DNA of 64,000 nt from Idiomarina rhizosphaerae. GTDB lineage: Bacteria > Pseudomonadota > Gammaproteobacteria > Enterobacterales > Alteromonadaceae. This document shows positions 8,903 through 19,083 of the stretch, piece after piece (the stretch's first letter is position 1; every line of letters starts with the position of its first letter). The notes below the pieces were generated by a model that was not told where the DNA came from, made no database searches, and worked only from the letters and a program-made list of their open reading frames with translations. Location of the stretch: contig NZ_JAMZDE010000008.1 of assembly GCF_024159085.1 (NCBI RefSeq), positions 615,611 to 679,610 of the forward strand. Direction: 5' to 3'. The translations under genes were made by a program, and so were the position numbers.

Positions 8903-9975
8903 GCCAGAAGCCTATTCTATTTATCGATCGTGACGGAACTCTGGTCGAAGAACCAGCCACTGACAAGCAGTTGGACAGTGTTGAGAAGTTGGTGTTTGAA
9001 CCGAACGTGGTACCGGCTTTGCTGAAACTGCAACAGGCTGGTTATCAGTTGGTGATGGTGTCCAACCAGGATGGTCTGGGGACAGACAGCTTTCCACAAG
9101 CCGATTTTGACGCGCCACATAATTTGATGATGGCGGTGTTTGAATCACAAGGTATTCGGTTTAATGACGTTCTGATTTGCCCTCACTTTGACAGTGATAA
9201 CTGCAGCTGCCGTAAGCCTGCGCTTGGGCTGGTAAAGTCGTACCTGAAAGAAGGCCGTGTGGATTTCACAAACTCCTACGTTATTGGCGACCGTGAAACC
9301 GACCTGCAACTGGCAGAAAACATGGGGATTGAAGGCCTGCGTTACAGCCGCACCGAACTCAACTGGGATGCCATTGTACACCAGCTACTGGATAACCCAC
9401 GTACAGCTTCGGTTACACGCACCACCCGGGAAACGGACATCAACATTAAGGTGGATTTAGACAGCCAGGCACCGCGCGAATTTGATACCGGCATTGGCTT
9501 TTTTGATCACATGCTTGAGCAGATAGCCACACACGCGGGTTTCTCGCTTTCGGTTAAGGTTAAGGGTGATTTGCACATTGACGATCACCACACCATTGAA
9601 GACACCGCCCTAGCCTTAGGTCAGGCATTGCGCTCAGCACTGGGCGACAAGCGCGGCATTGGTCGCTTTGGCTTTGCTCTGCCTATGGATGAATGCCGGG
9701 CGGAATGTCTGATCGATTTATCCGGACGCCCCTATTTGAAATGGGGAGCAGATTTCACCCGCGACAAAGTCGGCGAATTATCCACCGAAATGGTCGAGCA
9801 CTTTTTCCGCTCGTTAACCGATGCTATGGCAATGAGCTTGCACTTATCGACCACCGAAGGTAATACCCACCACCAGGTCGAAAGCCTGTTTAAGGTATTT
9901 GGCCGGGCGCTGCGTCAGGCCATTACCAAAACCGGAGACCAACAGTTGCCTTCAAGTAAGGGGATGCTGGCATGA
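8899..9975 (+). CDS. hisB: Bifunctional histidinol-phosphatase / imidazoleglycerol-phosphate dehydratase
   Basis: A 358-residue two-domain enzyme. The N-terminal HAD phosphatase domain (about residues 1-165) shows the DRDGT nucleophile motif near residue 10 and the zinc loop [14 protein letters not shown] near residue 95. The C-terminal dehydratase domain (about 170-358) shows [11 protein letters not shown] and [14 protein letters not shown], the manganese-binding repeats. It provides steps 6 and 8 of the pathway. The fusion is the form known from E. coli. The gene overlaps both neighbours by four bases. Confidence 0.97.
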   Translation: MSQKPILFIDRDGTLVEEPATDKQLDSVEKLVFEPNVVPALLKLQQAGYQLVMVSNQDGLGTDSFPQADFDAPHNLMMAVFESQGIRFNDVLICPHFDSDNCSCRKPALGLVKSYLKEGRVDFTNSYVIGDRETDLQLAENMGIEGLRYSRTELNWDAIVHQLLDNPRTASVTRTTRETDINIKVDLDSQAPREFDTGIGFFDHMLEQIATHAGFSLSVKVKGDLHIDDHHTIEDTALALGQALRSALGDKRGIGRFGFALPMDECRAECLIDLSGRPYLKWGADFTRDKVGELSTEMVEHFFRSLTDAMAMSLHLSTTEGNTHHQVESLFKVFGRALRQAITKTGDQQLPSSKGMLA

Positions 9976-10562
9976 ATGTGGTGATTGTCGATACCGAGTG
10001 TGCCAACCTGACTTCGGTCCGCTTTGCGGTTGAACGCCTGGGCTACTCAGTGCTTATTACCGATGATGCAGAACAAATACGCGCCGCTGACCGTGTCATT
10101 TTACCCGGCGTAGGGACAGCTGCCGCGGCTATGCGTAACTTACAGCGCAAGCAACTCGTTGAACCGCTGCGGGAGTTAACCCAGCCAGTGTTGGGTATTT
10201 GCCTGGGTATGCAGTTGCTGACCTCGCACTCGGAAGAAGGTGACGTTGACTGCCTGAATCTGATTCCGGCAAAAACCAAACGCCTGCGCGATTCTGGTCT
10301 GCCTTTGCCGCATATGGGCTGGAATACGCTGCAGCCAACCGCAGATAACCCGCTAGTCCAGGGAAATGACAGTTATTGCTACTTCGTGCACAGTTTTGCC
10401 GTGGCAGTAGATGAATATACTATTGCCAGCAGCGAATACGGCGAGCGCTTTGCCTCTATGATACGGCACAACAACTATTTTGGTGCGCAGTTTCACCCCG
10501 AACGCTCAGGCAAAACAGGCGAAGCTCTGCTAAAACGTTTTTTGGAGTTAGAATTATGCTGA
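9972..10562 (+). CDS. hisH: Imidazole glycerol phosphate synthase, glutaminase subunit
   Basis: A 196-residue class I glutamine amidotransferase that supplies ammonia to HisF. The nucleophile Cys is in GICLGMQLL near residue 77, and the His-Glu pair is in QFHPERSG near residue 178. VILPGVGTA near residue 40 is the conserved oxyanion-strand region. It overlaps hisB by four bases and the hisA start by seven, in keeping with stoichiometric synthesis with hisF, two genes downstream. Confidence 0.97.
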   Translation: MNVVIVDTECANLTSVRFAVERLGYSVLITDDAEQIRAADRVILPGVGTAAAAMRNLQRKQLVEPLRELTQPVLGICLGMQLLTSHSEEGDVDCLNLIPAKTKRLRDSGLPLPHMGWNTLQPTADNPLVQGNDSYCYFVHSFAVAVDEYTIASSEYGERFASMIRHNNYFGAQFHPERSGKTGEALLKRFLELELC

Positions 10563-11293
10563 TCCCTGCTCTGGATCTTATCGACGGCAAAGTTGTTCGC
10601 CTGTATCAGGGCGACTTCGCGCAAAAAACCGAGTTTGATTTAACCCCGCTGGGACAGGCTCAGCTCTATGCAGAAGCGGGTGCCGAGTGGCTTCATCTGG
10701 TGGATTTAGACGGTGCTAAAGACCCTGACAAGCGCCAGCAGAAGCTGCTGGCTAAGCTCGCCTCAGATTCCGGCATGAGGTGTCAGGCTGGCGGCGGGAT
10801 TCGTACAACCGAGGATTTAGAAGCTTTATTTGAAGCCGGTATTGAACGTGCTGTAATTGGTTCAACCGCGGTTAATAACCCGGACAGAGTAAAACAATGG
10901 TTCCAGACCTACGGCGGAGAAAAAATTGTACTGGCGCTGGATGTGAATATTGATCAGAGCGGCAATGCGATGGTCGCCACTCACGGCTGGCAACAGGCCA
11001 GCACTCATACACTGGATGATATTCTCAACCGTTATCTCGATTTAGGCTGCCTCCATGTGCTGTGCACCGATATCAGTAAAGACGGCACCATGACCGGCAC
11101 CAATGTTGAACTCTATAAGCGTTACAAAGCACTTTATCCACAAGTGGTCTGGCAGGCATCCGGTGGTGTCAGTTGCTTAGACGATCTTAAAGATTTGAAA
11201 GCTGTAAACTGTGATTCAGTTATTCTGGGTAAGTCATTGCTTACCGGCGCTTTCACTATGCAGGAGGCACTGGCATGCTGGCAAAACGCGTAA
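10556..11293 (+). CDS. hisA: Phosphoribosylformimino-5-aminoimidazole carboxamide ribotide isomerase
   Basis: A 245-residue TIM barrel that opens the ribose ring of Pro[22 protein letters not shown] at the N-terminus carries the catalytic Asp; the phosphate-binding [11 protein letters not shown] near residue 80 and [13 protein letters not shown] near residue 170 are typical. The start overlaps the end of hisH, and the end overlaps hisF by 19 bases. Confidence 0.97.
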   Translation: MLIPALDLIDGKVVRLYQGDFAQKTEFDLTPLGQAQLYAEAGAEWLHLVDLDGAKDPDKRQQKLLAKLASDSGMRCQAGGGIRTTEDLEALFEAGIERAVIGSTAVNNPDRVKQWFQTYGGEKIVLALDVNIDQSGNAMVATHGWQQASTHTLDDILNRYLDLGCLHVLCTDISKDGTMTGTNVELYKRYKALYPQVVWQASGGVSCLDDLKDLKAVNCDSVILGKSLLTGAFTMQEALACWQNA

Positions 11294-12072
11294 TACCCTG
11301 CCTGGACGTTCGCGACGGACAAGTCGTTAAAGGGGTTAAGTTTCGAAACCATGAAATTATTGGTGATATTCTGCCACTGGCAAAACGTTATGCGGAGAGC
11401 GGTGCCGACGAACTGGTGTTTTATGATATTACCGCATCGGCAGATGGCCGCACGGTGGATAAGTCCTGGGTTGAGCGGGTTGCCCGGGAAATCAACATTC
11501 CTTTTACCGTTGCCGGCGGCATTCGTTCGGTTGAGCACGCACAAACCATGCTGTCTATGGGCGCGGACAAAATTTCCATTAATTCGCCAGCCCTGCTTAA
11601 CCCCAATTTAATTAACACGCTGGTTGAGGAGTTTGGTCAGCAATGCATCGTTATTGGCATAGACAGCTTTTATAACGAACAGTCCGGTGAATATGAAGTG
11701 CACCAGTTTACCGGAGACGAGAGCAAGTCGCATAAATCGGCATGGCAAACAAAAGACTGGCTGCAGGAAGTCATTTCCCGTGGTGCCGGTGAGATTGTGT
11801 TGAACTGTATGAATCAGGACGGTGTGCGTCAAGGTTACGATATTGCACAACTGTCGGCATTGCGCGCGCATTGCTCTGTGCCGTTAATCGCGTCAGGCGG
11901 TGCCGGTGAGATTCAGCACTTTGTTGATGCCTTTCAAAAGGCGCAGGTAGATGGTGCACTTGCGGCTTCGGTGTTTCACAAAAACCTATTCAGCATCAGC
12001 GACGTCAAAGCCGCTATGGCAGCCAATAATATTGCGGTTCGCCCCATTGAAGCGCTTCAGGAGACGACATGA
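11275..12072 (+). CDS. hisF: Imidazole glycerol phosphate synthase, cyclase subunit
   Basis: HisF uses ammonia from HisH to make imidazole glycerol phosphate and AICAR. The 265-residue TIM barrel begins [20 protein letters not shown], containing the first catalytic Asp; IGIDS near residue 127 carries the second. GGIRS near residue 82 and [10 protein letters not shown] near residue 205 bind phosphate. The start lies within the 3' end of hisA, and it ends in an ATGA overlap with hisIE. Confidence 0.97.
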   Translation: MLAKRVIPCLDVRDGQVVKGVKFRNHEIIGDILPLAKRYAESGADELVFYDITASADGRTVDKSWVERVAREINIPFTVAGGIRSVEHAQTMLSMGADKISINSPALLNPNLINTLVEEFGQQCIVIGIDSFYNEQSGEYEVHQFTGDESKSHKSAWQTKDWLQEVISRGAGEIVLNCMNQDGVRQGYDIAQLSALRAHCSVPLIASGGAGEIQHFVDAFQKAQVDGALAASVFHKNLFSISDVKAAMAANNIAVRPIEALQETT

Positions 12073-12677
12073 AAATTGATTTGAATAACATAGACCAGTT
12101 GGCCTGGGAGAAAATGTCAGGTTTACTGCCCTGCACAGTACAACACGCTCTAACCGGTGAAGTGTTAATGCAGGCCTATATGAGCACAGAAGCCATTAAG
12201 GAAAGCTTTGCTAGCGGTAAAACCACCTTTTACAGCCGCAGCAAAGATCGTTTATGGACTAAGGGCGAAAGCTCAAACAACTACCTCCGGCTTGAGGGCA
12301 TCTATTCGGACTGCGATAACGACGCGTTACTGGTTCAGGCTATACCCGATGGCCCTACCTGCCATTTAGGCAACCGCAGTTGTTTTGCCGAAGCACCTAA
12401 GCCCTTGCTGCATGAGCTTGACTCGCTCATTGCCAGCCGTAAAGGCGCAGATACCAGCGAAAGTTACACTGCCAGTCTGTTTGCTAAAGGATTAAAGCGA
12501 GTGGCTCAAAAAGTCGGCGAAGAAGGCGTTGAAGTCGCTCTGGCAGCGGCAACTGCCGATAAAGACGAGCTGGTTAATGAAAGCGCGGATTTACTTTATC
12601 ATTTGCTGGTTGCGCTGCGAGCCAATGAGCTTAGCCTGGACGATGTGCTGGAGGTATTAGCGAAGCGCCGCGGTTAA
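12069..12677 (+). CDS. hisI: Bifunctional phosphoribosyl-AMP cyclohydrolase / phosphoribosyl-ATP pyrophosphatase
   Basis: A 202-residue fusion. The HisI cyclohydrolase domain comes first (SDCDNDALL and [12 protein letters not shown], with the metal-binding Asp and Cys residues), followed by the HisE pyrophosphatase domain from about residue 115 ([12 protein letters not shown], then [15 protein letters not shown]). It is the last gene of the operon, giving the order GDCBHAF(IE) found in enterobacteria. Its TAA stop sits in the loop of a hairpin and overlaps the stop codon of the convergent MATE gene. Confidence 0.97.
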   Translation: MKIDLNNIDQLAWEKMSGLLPCTVQHALTGEVLMQAYMSTEAIKESFASGKTTFYSRSKDRLWTKGESSNNYLRLEGIYSDCDNDALLVQAIPDGPTCHLGNRSCFAEAPKPLLHELDSLIASRKGADTSESYTASLFAKGLKRVAQKVGEEGVEVALAAATADKDELVNESADLLYHLLVALRANELSLDDVLEVLAKRRG

Positions 12678-12685
12678 GCGGCGCT
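12664..12685. terminator. Hairpin shared by the convergent hisI and MATE stop codons
   Basis: AGCGCCGC (12664-12671) and GCGGCGCT (12678-12685) form a perfect 8-bp GC-rich stem with a six-base loop GGTTAA. The loop holds the stop codons of both convergent genes, since TTAA is TAA on each strand. No long T run follows on either side, so it would be a weak or pause-type terminator. Confidence 0.5.
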
Positions 12686-14062
12686 GTTTAACTGCTCACG
12701 AAAATGCTTACGCTCGTATCGGCGGGATACGCGGCGTAAGCGCAGTGATAAGAGTACCGCCGCGACACTTAAGCCACTAATAAAGCCAATCCAGAAACCG
12801 GCCGCGCCCATGGCCGGCACGACCCAGTCGGTCAGCCCCAGAATATAACCAACAGTTAAACCAAATGGCCAGTACGAAATAAAGGCCAATATCATTGGGT
12901 ATTTAGTGTCTTTGTAGCCACGCAGAGTGCCAATGGAAATGGCCTGGAAGGTGTCCGACACAGTGAAAATAGCCGCCAGCCCCATCAGCGTTGCTGCCAG
13001 ATTAATAATATCCTGGTCAGGAGTGTAAAGGCTGGCTAACCAACCACCACCCAGATACATAATTAAACCGTTAACGCCCGCAAACACGCCACCAAAAAGC
13101 ATCGCGAGTTTAAAGCTCAACATGGCGTTTTTCGGATTACCCGCACCCAGCGCAAAACCAACCCGTAACGTCACCGCCATAGAGATACTCAGCGGCACCA
13201 TATACACTAACGAACTTATGTTCAGCGCAATCTGGTGAGCAGAAACCACTGTCGGCCCCAGCGGCGCAATTAATAACGCGACCGCAGCAAACAGACTAAC
13301 TTCGAAAAAGAGCGACATTGAAATAGGAAAACCAATGCGAATAACGTAGGTAACGTCGTCCCAGTTAGGCCGGTACCAGCGACGGAGCAGGCGTAACCGC
13401 TTGTAGCGTTTTGCGGTAAAGGTATAAACCACCATTGAAAGCGCCATACCCCACAAGACGATAGCCGTTGCCAGGCCGCAACCGGCACCGCCCAGCTCCG
13501 GCATACCAAATTTGCCGTAAACAAAAATGTAGTTTGCCGGAATATTTATCAATAGTCCGATAAAACCAATGATCAGCGACGGCATGGTGTTCGACAAGCC
13601 CTCGCAGAAGTTTCTCAGTACAGCATAAATAACAAAGCCCGGTATCCCCCAGGAGATGTAAAACAAATAATCCAGAGTAATGGCGCGAAAGTCGTCTTCA
13701 ACTTCCATAATGTCGAGCAACCAGGGCGCGGATGACATACCGAGTAATGTGATAACACCAACAATGGCGCAAGCGTAGAGCCCCTGCTGCAATATGTTAG
13801 CGACACGCCGGTGCGAATTTGAACCGTCCAGATGAGAGATAATTGGCGCTAATGCCAGCGCCAGGCCAAACACCAATAAAGTTGCTGGCACAAAAATACT
13901 GCCACCGACAGACACAGCGGCCAAATCAACCGCGCCTTTACGCCCGGCCATAACAGTGTCCACAACACTCATTAACATTTGGGTTAACTGAGCCACCAGA
14001 ATAGGGCCGGTCAGTTTAGCCAGCTTATTAAATTCGCCTTTATTATTCGTCCACCAGTTCAC
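12674..14062 (-). CDS. MATE family multidrug/Na+ antiporter
   Basis: A 462-residue integral membrane protein with about 12 hydrophobic segments, matching the MATE (NorM-like) efflux family, which exports cationic drugs in exchange for Na+ or H+. The N-terminal LTGPILVAQLTQMLMSVVDTVMAG is the expected first helix region and GFALGAGNPKNAM near residue 305 lies in the second half repeat. The substrate cannot be told from sequence. It lies downstream of a hydrolase and a MAPEG gene on the same strand, probably in one transcript. Confidence 0.9.
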   Translation of the reverse strand: MNWWTNNKGEFNKLAKLTGPILVAQLTQMLMSVVDTVMAGRKGAVDLAAVSVGGSIFVPATLLVFGLALALAPIISHLDGSNSHRRVANILQQGLYACAIVGVITLLGMSSAPWLLDIMEVEDDFRAITLDYLFYISWGIPGFVIYAVLRNFCEGLSNTMPSLIIGFIGLLINIPANYIFVYGKFGMPELGGAGCGLATAIVLWGMALSMVVYTFTAKRYKRLRLLRRWYRPNWDDVTYVIRIGFPISMSLFFEVSLFAAVALLIAPLGPTVVSAHQIALNISSLVYMVPLSISMAVTLRVGFALGAGNPKNAMLSFKLAMLFGGVFAGVNGLIMYLGGGWLASLYTPDQDIINLAATLMGLAAIFTVSDTFQAISIGTLRGYKDTKYPMILAFISYWPFGLTVGYILGLTDWVVPAMGAAGFWIGFISGLSVAAVLLSLRLRRVSRRYERKHFREQLNSAA

Positions 14063-14078
14063 GCGCGTTTTCTCTGGG

Positions 14079-14867
14079 TTAGGATTGCTTACGCAAAAAT
14101 TGCAGGATACGCTGATTCACATCAGCCGGATGAGTCAAAGGCCCCATATGCCCCGCTCCAACGGAGTCTCGCTGGACATTGGGAAGTATCGTCGATAAAG
14201 CCTCTGCGACAGCTTTTGCACTACGACGAGTGTGTTCGCCCTGCAGCAGCAGAACGCTTTGCTCTACCCCGCTGTAGTCTTCCAGGCGTCGGGGTTCGTT
14301 AAGCAAGGCGTCGAAGTCCAGAGCCACTTTGGCAGCCTGACTAACCATAATTTGCTGAATGCGTTCAGGCAAAGCATCAAAATACCCGGCGTCATTCCAG
14401 TAATCGACAAAGGTGCGAGTGCATTCGACTGCGTCTTTACCATGCATAGCGTGACTGATCTCCTGTATTTCCAGCATTCCGGGAGAATCGTCCGGTAATA
14501 CGTGAAAGGCAACAGGTTCGTAGACAACCACATCGGCAATTTTAAATGGTTTTTCCAACGCCAGTTTTAATGCAACAGCGCCGCCATAGGAGTGACCAAC
14601 CAATTGCACAGGCCTGGATAACGCAAGTTGCTCAACCGCGCTAATAATACGAGGCAGTTCCTGCTCCAGTCGAAAATTTGCCGTAAACTCGACGTTAGGC
14701 GCCTGCCCATAGCCCAGTAAATCAACCGCAATAACAAAGTGAGTGCTGGCTAATTCTTTTATTAACGCCCGCCATTGAGTACTGGCGCTCTGCGAGCTGT
14801 GCAACAAAACAACCGGAGGGTTTTGCTGTTCGCCATACAGATGGATACCTGATTCTAATTCAGACAT
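14079..14867 (-). CDS. Alpha/beta hydrolase
   Basis: A 262-residue alpha/beta hydrolase with the nucleophile elbow VGHSYGGA near residue 95, an oxyanion segment LLHSSQSAST near residue 22, and a likely catalytic His in GAGHMGPLTHP near residue 242. It has no signal peptide. The family includes esterases, haloperoxidase-like and C-C bond hydrolases; the substrate is unknown. It lies 16 bases from the MATE gene and 9 bases from the MAPEG gene, so the three probably form an operon. Confidence 0.8.
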   Translation of the reverse strand: MSELESGIHLYGEQQNPPVVLLHSSQSASTQWRALIKELASTHFVIAVDLLGYGQAPNVEFTANFRLEQELPRIISAVEQLALSRPVQLVGHSYGGAVALKLALEKPFKIADVVVYEPVAFHVLPDDSPGMLEIQEISHAMHGKDAVECTRTFVDYWNDAGYFDALPERIQQIMVSQAAKVALDFDALLNEPRRLEDYSGVEQSVLLLQGEHTRRSAKAVAEALSTILPNVQRDSVGAGHMGPLTHPADVNQRILQFLRKQS

Positions 14868-14876
14868 AGCTTCACT

Positions 14877-15284
14877 TTATAATAAACTGACACCAATAAA
14901 CTGACCGATACCAAAGCCAGCAGCTAACAATAAAACGGCAAAAGTCGTTAATACCCCAATGGTGCGGGGCAAACTCACGCCAACACTGCGGGTTAATCCA
15001 ATAGCGTGACATAAACGAGCAACGATTAACGCAATACCCAGCCCATGGAGCAGAGCAAGCGGAGCGTATTGTACTTCAATCATAGCAAACAGAATAAGCG
15101 CCAGAGGCACATACTCAATAAAGTTACCGTGGATACGCACTGCGACGTTGAGCTCTTCCGCTTCACCGGTGCCCAAACCTACCCGGTGTTTCCAGCGCAA
15201 GCGGATAATGTTCACAGCCAAAACAAGATAAATAAGCGTTAAAATGCCCGCATAAAAGCCGGTTATTGTTAGTTGAGATGTCAT
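14877..15284 (-). CDS. MAPEG family membrane protein (YecN-like)
   Basis: A 135-residue protein with four predicted membrane helices. The motif RIHGNFIEYVPLALIL near residue 50 is characteristic of the MAPEG superfamily (membrane-associated proteins in eicosanoid and glutathione metabolism), here closest to the bacterial YecN type, whose role is not settled. It has an AGAGG-type ribosome site. It is the first gene of the minus-strand group MAPEG-hydrolase-MATE, which could suggest detoxification, but that is inferred from context only. Confidence 0.85.
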   Translation of the reverse strand: MTSQLTITGFYAGILTLIYLVLAVNIIRLRWKHRVGLGTGEAEELNVAVRIHGNFIEYVPLALILFAMIEVQYAPLALLHGLGIALIVARLCHAIGLTRSVGVSLPRTIGVLTTFAVLLLAAGFGIGQFIGVSLL

Positions 15285-15325
15285 TGGAATGCCTCTTTTT
15301 ATTCGTTGGGGCCTGGCTTCATTAA

Positions 15326-15350
15326 AAAAGGCTCACCATGTGAGCCTTTT
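15326..15350 (-). terminator. Rho-independent terminator of adk
   Basis: AAAAGGCTCA (15326-15335) pairs with TGAGCCTTTT (15341-15350) around a five-base loop. Read on the minus strand, it follows the adk stop codon and ends in a T run, so it should terminate adk before the MAPEG gene. Confidence 0.8.
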
Positions 15351-15359
15351 AGTAAAAAA

Positions 15360-16064
<705 letters not shown>

Positions 16065-16124
16065 CTATTACAAGCGCAGAAAGCCGCTGCAGGCAATGAC
16101 TTACCCACAGCGGTTGGTATGAAA

Positions 16125-18038
16125 TTAAGCGTTAAGCATTAATTTATTAAGACGGGTAACGAAGGAAGCCGGATCTTTCAAGTTGCCCCGCTCCGCTAAA
16201 GTGGCCTGATCCAATAAAACTTCAGCCCATTCTTTGAAGGTATCATCCTCTTTGGTCAGCATGCGCTGAACTAAGGGGTGCTCAGGGTTTACTTCAAAGA
16301 TGTACTTCGTTTCAGGAACCGTCTGACCAGCCGCTTCCATCAGCTTAGCCATTTGCGTGCTCATATCATTATCGTCGGTAATGATGCAGGCTGGCGAGTT
16401 AGTTAAGCGGTTAGTCACACGGACCTTCTTCACTTTGTCACCTAAAGCTTTTTCAAAGCGTTCCAGGTTTTCTTTAAAGGCTTCTTCGGCTTTTTCCTGC
16501 TCAGCCTTGTCTTCTTCGTCGTCCAGTTCACCTAAGTCTAGGTCACCACGAGTCACTGACTGTAACTGTTTCTCTTTAAATTCAGTCAGGTGGCTCATTA
16601 GCCATTCATCAATGCGCTCTGAAAGCAGCAACACTTCAATGCCTTTCTTGTTAAAGATTTCCAGCGCAGGGTTATTTCTGGCGGCTTCGTAGCTGTCAGC
16701 AACAATGTAGAAGATTTTATCCTGACCTTCTTTCATTCGCTCAATGTAGTCGTCCAGGCTGACTGACTGCACTGCGCCGTCGTTATGCGTTGAAGCAAAA
16801 CGCAGCAGCTCGGCAATACGCTCACGGTTAGTGTGATCTTCCGCCGGACCTTCTTTCAGCACATTGCCAAAAGTATCCCAGAACTGTTGATACTGCTCTT
16901 TGTCGTCTTTTGCCAGCTTTTTCAGCATTTGCAGTACTTTTTTGGTACTGCCATTACGCATCGCACGGGTGATTTTATTGTCCTGCAAAATTTCACGCGA
17001 AACGTTCAGCGGTAAGTCATTTGAGTCAACCAAACCACGCACAAAACGCAGGTAAGTTGGCATTAACTGCTCAGCGTCGTCCATAATGAAGACACGCTTC
17101 ACATAAAGTTTAACGCCGTGCTGTTGTTCGCGGTTCCATAAGTCCCACGGAGCGCGTTTTGGAATGTACAGCAAGTTAGTGTATTCGGTTGTGCCTTCAA
17201 CTTTGTTGTGGCTCCACAACAGTGGTTCATCAAAGTCGTGTGCTACCGTTTTGTAAAACTCTTTGTATTCATCGTCAGTAATGTCTGACTTCTCACGAGT
17301 CCAGAGTGCCTGGCCTGAGTTTACGGTTTCCCATTCGCCGGGCTGCCCTTCCACTTTGTTGCCTTCGTCGTCTTCTGACTCAGGTACCGGTTCTTTCCAC
17401 ATCTGAACCGGAATACTCAGGTGCTCTGAATATTTGTTGATAATGCCACGCAGACGGTTTTCATCTAAAAACTCATCGGCATCGTCTTTCAGGTGCAAAA
17501 TAATATCGGTGCCGCGACGGGCTTTATCAATGTCAGCAATTTCGAAATCGCCTTCACCTTGCGAGCGCCATTCAACTCCGCGAGCGTCTTTATCTAATGC
17601 TGAACGGGTTCTTACGGTAACTTCATCGGCAACAATAAAGGCTGAATAGAAGCCAACACCAAACTGGCCGATAAGCTTGCTGTCTTTTGCTTCGTCGCCG
17701 GACAGCTGACCGAAGAACTCAGCCGTGCCTGACTTGGCAATGGTCCCTAAGTTATTCATCACGTCGTCGCGCGTCATACCAACGCCGTTGTCGCTGATGG
17801 TAATGGTGCGGCTGTCTTTATCAACAGAAACACGAACGTGCAGGTCACTGTCATCACCGTACAGAGAGTTGTCGCTTAAGGCCTTAAAACGCAGTTTATC
17901 TGCTGCGTCGGACGCATTAGAGACCAATTCGCGTAAGAAAATTTCTTTATTGGAATACAAAGAATGAATCATCAGGTGAAGCAATTGTTTTACTTCTGTC
18001 TGAAATCCATGTTTTTCCATTTGACCGGCTTCCGCCAT
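16125..18038 (-). CDS. htpG: Molecular chaperone HtpG (Hsp90)
   Basis: The 637-residue protein is an ATP-dependent dimeric cytosolic chaperone. The N-terminal GHKL ATPase shows [14 protein letters not shown] near residue 40, DNGVGMT near residue 90 and [11 protein letters not shown] near residue 130. The middle domain contains [10 protein letters not shown] near residue 340; the C-terminal dimerisation domain follows. A near-consensus heat-shock promoter lies directly upstream (18076-18103), and the start has an AGGAG ribosome site. Confidence 0.97.
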   Translation of the reverse strand: MAEAGQMEKHGFQTEVKQLLHLMIHSLYSNKEIFLRELVSNASDAADKLRFKALSDNSLYGDDSDLHVRVSVDKDSRTITISDNGVGMTRDDVMNNLGTIAKSGTAEFFGQLSGDEAKDSKLIGQFGVGFYSAFIVADEVTVRTRSALDKDARGVEWRSQGEGDFEIADIDKARRGTDIILHLKDDADEFLDENRLRGIINKYSEHLSIPVQMWKEPVPESEDDEGNKVEGQPGEWETVNSGQALWTREKSDITDDEYKEFYKTVAHDFDEPLLWSHNKVEGTTEYTNLLYIPKRAPWDLWNREQQHGVKLYVKRVFIMDDAEQLMPTYLRFVRGLVDSNDLPLNVSREILQDNKITRAMRNGSTKKVLQMLKKLAKDDKEQYQQFWDTFGNVLKEGPAEDHTNRERIAELLRFASTHNDGAVQSVSLDDYIERMKEGQDKIFYIVADSYEAARNNPALEIFNKKGIEVLLLSERIDEWLMSHLTEFKEKQLQSVTRGDLDLGELDDEEDKAEQEKAEEAFKENLERFEKALGDKVKKVRVTNRLTNSPACIITDDNDMSTQMAKLMEAAGQTVPETKYIFEVNPEHPLVQRMLTKEDDTFKEWAEVLLDQATLAERGNLKDPASFVTRLNKLMLNA

Positions 18039-18075
18039 AGTATATTTCTCCTGCTGTTATTACCTATGGCAATAA

Positions 18076-18103
18076 CAATGGGGGCGCAGGAGACATTTTC
18101 AAG
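18076..18103 (-). promoter_or_regulatory. Sigma-32 heat-shock promoter of htpG
   Basis: On the minus strand CTTGAAA (18097-18103) is followed after exactly 13 bases by CCCCATTG (18076-18083). This closely matches the E. coli sigma-32 consensus CTTGAAA-N13/14-CCCCATNT. It begins immediately after the recR stop codon and gives a short leader before htpG, a known sigma-32 target. Confidence 0.9.
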
Positions 18104-18709
18104 TCATCGGGAAAATTGTTTTCGGCCACTGAAGGCGTGACCCAGTGTGGTTTGATCGACATAACCTAACTCACCGCCTACTGGCACCCCGTGAGCAATT
18201 CGAGTGGTGTTGATATTCAATTGCGCGGCAATGTCGGCAATATAGTGCGCGGTAGCATCCCCTTCCACTGTCGGGTTAGTTGCCAGCACAATTTCTTCCA
18301 CCGGCTCGCTCTGCAGTTGCCGCTCCAGCTCATCCAGACCAATGTCCGCCGGACCAATGCCATCGAGCGGAGACAAATGCCCCATCAACACAAAATAACG
18401 CCCCTGAAATTGAGAAGTCTGTTCAATGGCTAATACGTCGGCGGGCGTTTCAACAATGCAAAGCACACCGTTTTCGCGCCGTATAGGGTTACTGCAAATG
18501 CGGCACAAGGGTTCTTCGGTTAAAGTCCGGCAACACTCGCAGTGGCCTACTTTTTCCACCGCCGACTGCAAAGACTCGGCAAGCCTTGAGGCTCCACCGC
18601 GATCGCGCTCAAGCAAATGAAACGCCATACGCTGTGCTGACTTTTGGCCAACACCCGGTAGGCGTTTTAAATTCTCGACCAGTTGATCGATTGCCGGACT
18701 GATACTCAT
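18104..18709 (-). CDS. recR: Recombination mediator protein RecR
   Basis: The 201-residue protein works with RecO and RecF to load RecA at gaps. It has the N-terminal helix-hairpin-helix ([17 protein letters not shown] near residue 18), a four-Cys zinc finger ([16 protein letters not shown] near residue 55) and a Toprim domain ([13 protein letters not shown] near residue 83, and [15 protein letters not shown]). It is 16 bases from ybaB in the dnaX-ybaB-recR operon. Confidence 0.97.
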   Translation of the reverse strand: MSISPAIDQLVENLKRLPGVGQKSAQRMAFHLLERDRGGASRLAESLQSAVEKVGHCECCRTLTEEPLCRICSNPIRRENGVLCIVETPADVLAIEQTSQFQGRYFVLMGHLSPLDGIGPADIGLDELERQLQSEPVEEIVLATNPTVEGDATAHYIADIAAQLNINTTRIAHGVPVGGELGYVDQTTLGHAFSGRKQFSR

Positions 18710-18725
18710 TAACTGACCTTACGAC

Positions 18726-19052
18726 TTAGAAAGGCATTTTAAAGCCCGGAGGTAAACCCATACCGCCGGTTATTTCAGACATACGCTCTTTGCTGGTCTC
18801 TTCAACGCGACGCACAGCATCGTTGGTCGCTGCAGCAATTAAGTCTTCCAGCATTTCCTGGTCGTCTTCCATTAAGCTAGGATCAATGCTTACGCGCTTT
18901 ACGTTGTGGTTACCCAGCATGGTAATTTTCACCAGGCCTGCGCCGGCTTCACCGGTAACTTCCATATTGGCGACTTCTTCCTGGGCTTTTTGCATGCGCT
19001 CCTGCATTTGTTGCGCCTGCTTCATCATGTTACCCATTCCACCTTTAAACAT
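18726..19052 (-). CDS. ybaB: Nucleoid-associated protein YbaB/EbfC
   Basis: A 108-residue small DNA-binding protein. [20 protein letters not shown] is the typical N-terminal helix, and [20 protein letters not shown] forms the core sheet. EbfC-type proteins bind DNA as dimers and influence nucleoid structure. It lies between dnaX and recR, its near-universal location. The C-terminus is Met/Gly/Pro rich, as in the family. Confidence 0.96.
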   Translation of the reverse strand: MFKGGMGNMMKQAQQMQERMQKAQEEVANMEVTGEAGAGLVKITMLGNHNVKRVSIDPSLMEDDQEMLEDLIAAATNDAVRRVEETSKERMSEITGGMGLPPGFKMPF

Positions 19053-19083
19053 AATTTTCTTCCTCGTTTAAGCTTTTAAAAAA

